Assembly (NCBI GenBank): GCA_910579975.1 | Contig: CAJTWU010000034.1 | Span: 1 to 17,609, forward strand | DNA length: 17,609 bases | Direction: 5' to 3' | Source of the DNA: an uncultured Vampirovibrio sp. | Lineage (GTDB): Bacteria > Cyanobacteriota > Vampirovibrionia > Gastranaerophilales > Gastranaerophilaceae | In this document: piece by piece, positions 14,290 through 17,609 of the stretch | Numbering within the stretch: position 1 is the stretch's first letter | Layout of the letters: each line of letters opens with the position of its first letter | Translations under genes and position numbers: made by a program | Notes under the pieces: generated by a model | Seen by the model: the letters and a program-made list of their open reading frames with translations, nothing else | What the model was told of the DNA's origin: nothing | Database searches by the model: none

Positions 14290-15780
14290 TTAACTAAATA
14301 TACTAAATGTTCTTTCTATATTATCATTTTTTACCTGTTCAAGACCTTGAAGCATTTGGTTAATTGCAGATTGTTCGGTTTCCAGATTTTTCATTCTTGT
14401 ATCAATACGGGTTTCTTTCGCATTAATAATGTTTTTTTGATATTCATATTCAATCATTGCATCATTTTGTGCATCACTATCATTTACTGTATAAACATGT
14501 TTATTGTTAACTGCGATATCTGTAGAATACTCGTAATTATATTTTGCTGAACCATCTGTATTCTTGCCGTCTACATATAGACTCTTAGTCATTGTAGTTA
14601 GTGAATATATACCATTTTGAAGCATTTCATTAAGATAGCTTGTATCAGTAATTTTATCATTTTGACACCAGCCTTTTTCTGCAATAGCTGTAAATATTGC
14701 ATCATAAAAAGCTATTTCTTTTTCTTCTGCAGCAGTAAATATACCGGCTAAAGCAGCTTCTGCTGTATTATATTGAGCCATTCCTGCTTCATATTGCTCA
14801 TGCCATGCATCGTGTGCAGTTTTCCAGGTTTCATATTCAGGTTTTGAAGTATCATACCATTCATAATTAACTTTGCTGGAACCGGCATAAGCATTATCTT
14901 GCGCTTTTGTTGCACCGGCTGCTGACAGCGCAGAATTAACAAGGGCAACTACATTAACTTCAAAGCCCTTATCTTTAGAACCCGTAACAGTTCCTCCGGT
15001 TGGTAATTCAGTTCCATTAGACATTGCCGTCATTGAGCCCTTAATAGAATTATCAATACCTTTTTCAAAATCTTCTTTTTCAATATCAGGGAAGTATGCA
15101 GCAAGCTTTTTTAATTGATTAGCGATACCTTGTAATTCTGATGTCCCTGAAATCTTAATTGAATCACCGGCATTATAAGCCTCTTTCCAGTTACCTTTTG
15201 AAGCAAAGCTTCCTCCTCCGGTAGTTGTTCCAAGTTTTTCAAGCAAAGCAGATGTACCACCCTTACCGGCAAATTTTCTCATCATAGGATCAAGTGTTTG
15301 TTCTTTATAATCATTTAATCCGTCAAGATTTGCCTGAGCTGCATCCAAGTTCGCTTTTGCATTATCATAACTGTTCAGTTTGTTAATATCAATACCTGTT
15401 AGTTCAGCTAGAATTTTAGTTCTATTGTTTTCCCAGTCTCCACCGGCTGCACCATTTGGAGAAATCATTTCAGCATATTTCTGATAATTAGAGGCAATTA
15501 CTACTTTACCGCTAGAATCACTTAAAACATAAGGATTTTGCTGATTCATAGCGCTTGGTGTCATTAAGTTTGAATAGCTTAAATCAATATAAGAGACACC
15601 GGCATTATTAGACCATTTCAAAGTTTTTGTATTTAATCCATCTTGATATTTACGTGAAACATTTTGCATTTCACGAGAAAGAGACACTTTTTCATTGGAC
15701 AAGCGAGTAAGCTGTAAGCCGATATCATTTTTTCGGCTAGTCAGCTGTAAAAATCTACCTTGTGATGCTGCCATTCCCAT
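14290..15780 (-). CDS. Flagellin-like helical protein of unknown function
   Basis: A 496-residue protein I cannot assign to a characterised family; it resembles, from memory, an uncharacterised family in gut Melainabacteria. Its plan is that of flagellar axial proteins: a helical N-terminus (about 5-48, SQGRFLQLTSRKNDIGLQLT and on), a helical C-terminus (about 440-491) ending in NIERTFSIFS, and a long variable middle. The middle holds an alanine/asparagine-rich coiled coil (about 138-160), Gly/Ser/Thr-rich linkers (175-196, 255-272) and an aromatic, Ala-rich helical block (about 305-370). There is one cysteine (C372) and no signal peptide or membrane segment. ATG 15780 has only a distant AAAGGA, about 14 bases upstream. 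A FliA-type promoter candidate precedes it. Alternatives: a coiled-coil protein staying in the cytoplasm, or a type III-like secreted substrate. Confidence 0.65.
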   Translation of the reverse strand: MGMAASQGRFLQLTSRKNDIGLQLTRLSNEKVSLSREMQNVSRKYQDGLNTKTLKWSNNAGVSYIDLSYSNLMTPSAMNQQNPYVLSDSSGKVVIASNYQKYAEMISPNGAAGGDWENNRTKILAELTGIDINKLNSYDNAKANLDAAQANLDGLNDYKEQTLDPMMRKFAGKGGTSALLEKLGTTTGGGSFASKGNWKEAYNAGDSIKISGTSELQGIANQLKKLAAYFPDIEKEDFEKGIDNSIKGSMTAMSNGTELPTGGTVTGSKDKGFEVNVVALVNSALSAAGATKAQDNAYAGSSKVNYEWYDTSKPEYETWKTAHDAWHEQYEAGMAQYNTAEAALAGIFTAAEEKEIAFYDAIFTAIAEKGWCQNDKITDTSYLNEMLQNGIYSLTTMTKSLYVDGKNTDGSAKYNYEYSTDIAVNNKHVYTVNDSDAQNDAMIEYEYQKNIINAKETRIDTRMKNLETEQSAINQMLQGLEQVKNDNIERTFSIFS

Positions 15781-15821
15781 AGTTTAAATCGCTTTCCTTT
15801 ATAGTTGTCCCTTTTCTATGT

Positions 15822-15849
15822 ATTACGGCTAATTTCGGGTAAATCTTTA
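15822..15849 (-). promoter_or_regulatory. Candidate FliA/SigD-type promoter of the flagellin-like gene
   Basis: On the minus strand, TAAAGATT (-35; consensus TAAAGTTT, seven of eight) is followed by GCCGTAAT at -10 (consensus GCCGATAA: the GCCG core is exact, the tail differs). There are 16 bases between TAAA and GCCG, where the E. coli consensus has 15. The -10 lies about 40 bases before the ATG. No convincing sigma-70 promoter is seen in the same stretch. A sigma factor of the matching type is encoded at 2836-3660. Pairing them is inference. Confidence 0.5.
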
Positions 15850-15898
15850 ATATTTTAGGTAAATTGTTACAAATATTTACAATAATCTATATACGCGA

Positions 15899-15927
15899 GC
15901 GACGGAGTATTGAGTTCACTCCGCCGT
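15899..15927. repeat. GC-rich hairpin between the two surface-protein genes
   Basis: CGGAGT (15903-15908), a nine-base loop and ACTCCG (15918-15923), extended past one A/C mismatch by two GC pairs and a G/T pair, ten positions in all. It stands out in an AT-rich gap. It could end transcription of the pilin-type gene, but no T run follows on that strand, so it is not a standard Rho-independent terminator. It may instead be an RNA structure or a dispersed repeat. Confidence 0.5.
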
Positions 15928-15967
15928 AAAAATTTCGTAGCAATAATTCCCGCTATATTAACTTTTT

Positions 15968-17563
15968 TTATTTGAAAAGATTTGTTAAATACATACGATC
16001 TGCCATATCCATTCCAATTTTATTAGCAATAAATAATACAGCTTTTTTTGTAGCTTCCAAGGTTCTATTTTGCTTTGCTTCTAATTCTGTAATTCTTCTA
16101 TTTAAATCATCAATTTTTGATTGTGCTTCAGGACTAATTATATCTTGATTACTATCTAAATAATCTGCAACATTACCATCATGACTATGACTGATTTGAA
16201 GAATTCCATGACGATCCGTTAGTTTTCTATGTTGAAGTGAATAAAGACCCGAGTTTCTATTTTTATCTCTGGAAGCAATCCACATAAATGTTTTATACAA
16301 GCTTGCAATAGTAGTATCACTTAAATCTTGACTGGTATTCTTATTGGCAACATTCAAATAAACATTCTTATCTACTGTTAAATCACCTGTAATATGCAAA
16401 TTATCAAGAACCAAAGTTGCCGGTATTAATGTACCGGGCACTCTTACTATATCATTATTTGTGCCTAATACAATTGTATTGTCTCGGGTTGCTACTGCAT
16501 TATAGCCAATCGCTGTAGAATTGTGAGCTAATGCTTTTGCATTATAACCAAGAGCTGTAGAGTTTTCACCTTTAGCAACAGTATTTGCCCCAATTGCAAG
16601 AGCTTTTGGCTCTTCTGCATGGCTGTTATATCCAAAAGCTGATGAATAGTAGCCGCTAACATTGCTGCTTCTGCCGATTGCAGTAGTATTAGCTCCAAAT
16701 ACTTTTGCATGGGCTCCTAATACTGTTGAACCTGCTAGTGAATCTTCTGGATAGTTAACATTATTTGAAGCTGTAGCCTGATAGCCAATTGCTATAGACT
16801 CTTTTGTATTTGCATTTGAACCTTCTCCAAGAGCTATGGCAAATACACCATCAGACTTACCACGGATTGAAACTGAACTTTTACCTTTTGCTTGAGCCTC
16901 ATATCCGATAGCAACAGCACTGGTACCTGTATTTTGTTTTGCACTGCCGATTACAACTGAACCTGTAGTTACTGTATTTGCACTTGTACCAATTGCTATA
17001 CTGCCTCGTGCATTTGAGCTAACCTTAGCATTATGACCAATTGCAATTCCATCATACGCACGTGCTTCAGTATAAGAACCTACGGATATTGCATGTGCTG
17101 AATTAGAACTTGCGCTATTACCTATTACCACCTGAGAGTCATTTGAAGCTTTTGTTCCAGGGCCTATTACAACAGAGTTTTTAGATGTTTGCGGGTCATT
17201 AGAAAGAATTACGTTATCGTTATCACCACCCGCAATCATTCTCATTAAATGACCTCTTTGTCTTCCAAATAATATGTGTGGCGTTGTATCAGAATTTGTA
17301 TCAATATACAATCTCGGATTATTGCTGCCATTTGGTACTCTGCCGTTTGTACCGATAGTAGCTGTTTTTCTATCCTGTATACCACCTTCATTATCTATGT
17401 TATATCCTATTGATTCACCATTAACAAATACCCAGGGCGATTTTTCACTTGCTCCTCTTACCAGTTTCTTGTTTATCATAGGAGCTGATGCTGCGGCTAC
17501 AACTGCTACAATTGTTAGCACAATCATCATTTCCATTAATGAAAATCCGTGTAATCTTTTCAT
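15968..17563 (-). CDS. Type IV prepilin N-terminus fused to YadA-like head repeats
   Basis: A 531-residue protein with an unusual combination. Residues 1-30 are a class III (type IV prepilin) signal: short basic leader MKRLHG, cleavage after G6, then FSLMEMMIVLTIVAVVAAAS with F as new residue 1 and Glu at +5 (E11). Residues about 128-370 hold some 17 repeats of the YadA head motif (SIAIGTSAN, AVAIGYEAQA, STALGYNAKA, STAIGYNAVA), mostly 14 residues apart. The block closes with TIVLGTNNDIVRVPG. Residues about 477-505 form a coiled coil (EAQSKIDDLNRRITELEAKQ) with a short end. The 12-strand outer-membrane anchor of trimeric autotransporters is absent; the prepilin helix would replace it. PilD-type processing, then use as a minor pilin or pseudopilin adhesin, is inference. 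ATG 17563 has GAGG seven bases upstream. Confidence 0.85.
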   Translation of the reverse strand: MKRLHGFSLMEMMIVLTIVAVVAAASAPMINKKLVRGASEKSPWVFVNGESIGYNIDNEGGIQDRKTATIGTNGRVPNGSNNPRLYIDTNSDTTPHILFGRQRGHLMRMIAGGDNDNVILSNDPQTSKNSVVIGPGTKASNDSQVVIGNSASSNSAHAISVGSYTEARAYDGIAIGHNAKVSSNARGSIAIGTSANTVTTGSVVIGSAKQNTGTSAVAIGYEAQAKGKSSVSIRGKSDGVFAIALGEGSNANTKESIAIGYQATASNNVNYPEDSLAGSTVLGAHAKVFGANTTAIGRSSNVSGYYSSAFGYNSHAEEPKALAIGANTVAKGENSTALGYNAKALAHNSTAIGYNAVATRDNTIVLGTNNDIVRVPGTLIPATLVLDNLHITGDLTVDKNVYLNVANKNTSQDLSDTTIASLYKTFMWIASRDKNRNSGLYSLQHRKLTDRHGILQISHSHDGNVADYLDSNQDIISPEAQSKIDDLNRRITELEAKQNRTLEATKKAVLFIANKIGMDMADRMYLTNLFK

Positions 17564-17609
17564 GCTTTTACCTCGCTCTATATAATTCTTAAATTACGCA
17601 ACACAATAT

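Noticed and set aside
14236..14550. Plus-strand open frame of 104 codons
   Set aside because: It is antisense to the flagellin-like gene, has composition typical of a shadow frame (Ile, Phe and Cys rich) and shows no family motif.
15716..15724. GCCGATAT on the plus strand, a perfect SigD -10
   Set aside because: It lies inside the flagellin-like gene, in the opposite direction to it, with no TAAA at the right distance and no gene downstream on that strand.
17274..17585. Plus-strand open frame of 103 codons
   Set aside because: It is the antisense shadow of the pilin-YadA gene, with no ribosome binding site or recognisable domain.

Overview
The window is a compact, AT-rich stretch of bacterial chromosome with 14 complete protein genes and one gene cut by the left edge. 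I see no rRNA, tRNA, CRISPR array, insertion sequence or phage block. No gap between genes exceeds 300 bases; the longest, 15781-15967 (187 bases), holds a candidate promoter and a GC-rich hairpin. The gene set suggests a non-photosynthetic relative of the Cyanobacteria (gut Melainabacteria / Gastranaerophilales type). The reasons are the AT-rich composition, a RicT/PSP1 protein beside a FliA/SigD-type sigma factor, a polyprenyl synthase followed by a DUF212 membrane protein (an order I recall from cyanobacteria), and a helical surface-type protein resembling an uncharacterised family I associate with that group. This placement is from memory and moderate in confidence.

Layout. Bases 1-3660 (+): end of an AGCS-type sodium/amino-acid symporter, a homocitrate/isopropylmalate synthase-family enzyme, an RluA-family pseudouridine synthase and a FliA/SigD/WhiG-type sigma factor. 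Bases 3657-5583 (-): gpsA followed by a RicT/PSP1 protein, overlapping by 20 bases. Bases 5708-7198 (+): a LysM plus GH24 lysozyme-like protein. Bases 7195-8580 (-): ribH then murQ, behind the best sigma-70-type promoter in the window. Bases 8650-10963 (+): rsgA, an ispA/GGPS-type synthase and a DUF212 membrane protein, tightly packed. Bases 10960-14198 (-): ffh, pth and a TPR protein, nearly or actually overlapping. Bases 14290-17563 (-): two surface or filament candidates.

How the genes fit together. Most are housekeeping: membrane lipid and isoprenoid precursors (gpsA, ispA), riboflavin (ribH), ribosome and translation quality (rsgA, pth, the pseudouridine synthase), protein targeting (ffh) and cell-wall recycling (murQ, with a lysozyme-like neighbour). 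The three convergent gene pairs each overlap by exactly four bases, so their stop codons interlock. One of these junctions is itself a perfect hairpin terminator.

The most unusual part is the right end. One gene joins a type IV prepilin N-terminus to about 17 YadA-type 14-residue head repeats and a C-terminal coiled coil, a candidate pilus-borne adhesin. Its neighbour has flagellin-like architecture (helical ends, variable middle, no signal peptide). Upstream of that neighbour lies a sequence close to the promoter consensus of FliA/SigD sigma factors, and a sigma factor of that type is encoded in this same window, although no flagellar gene is visible. A sigma-FliA-type regulon for surface filaments in a possibly non-flagellated cell is the main hypothesis to test.
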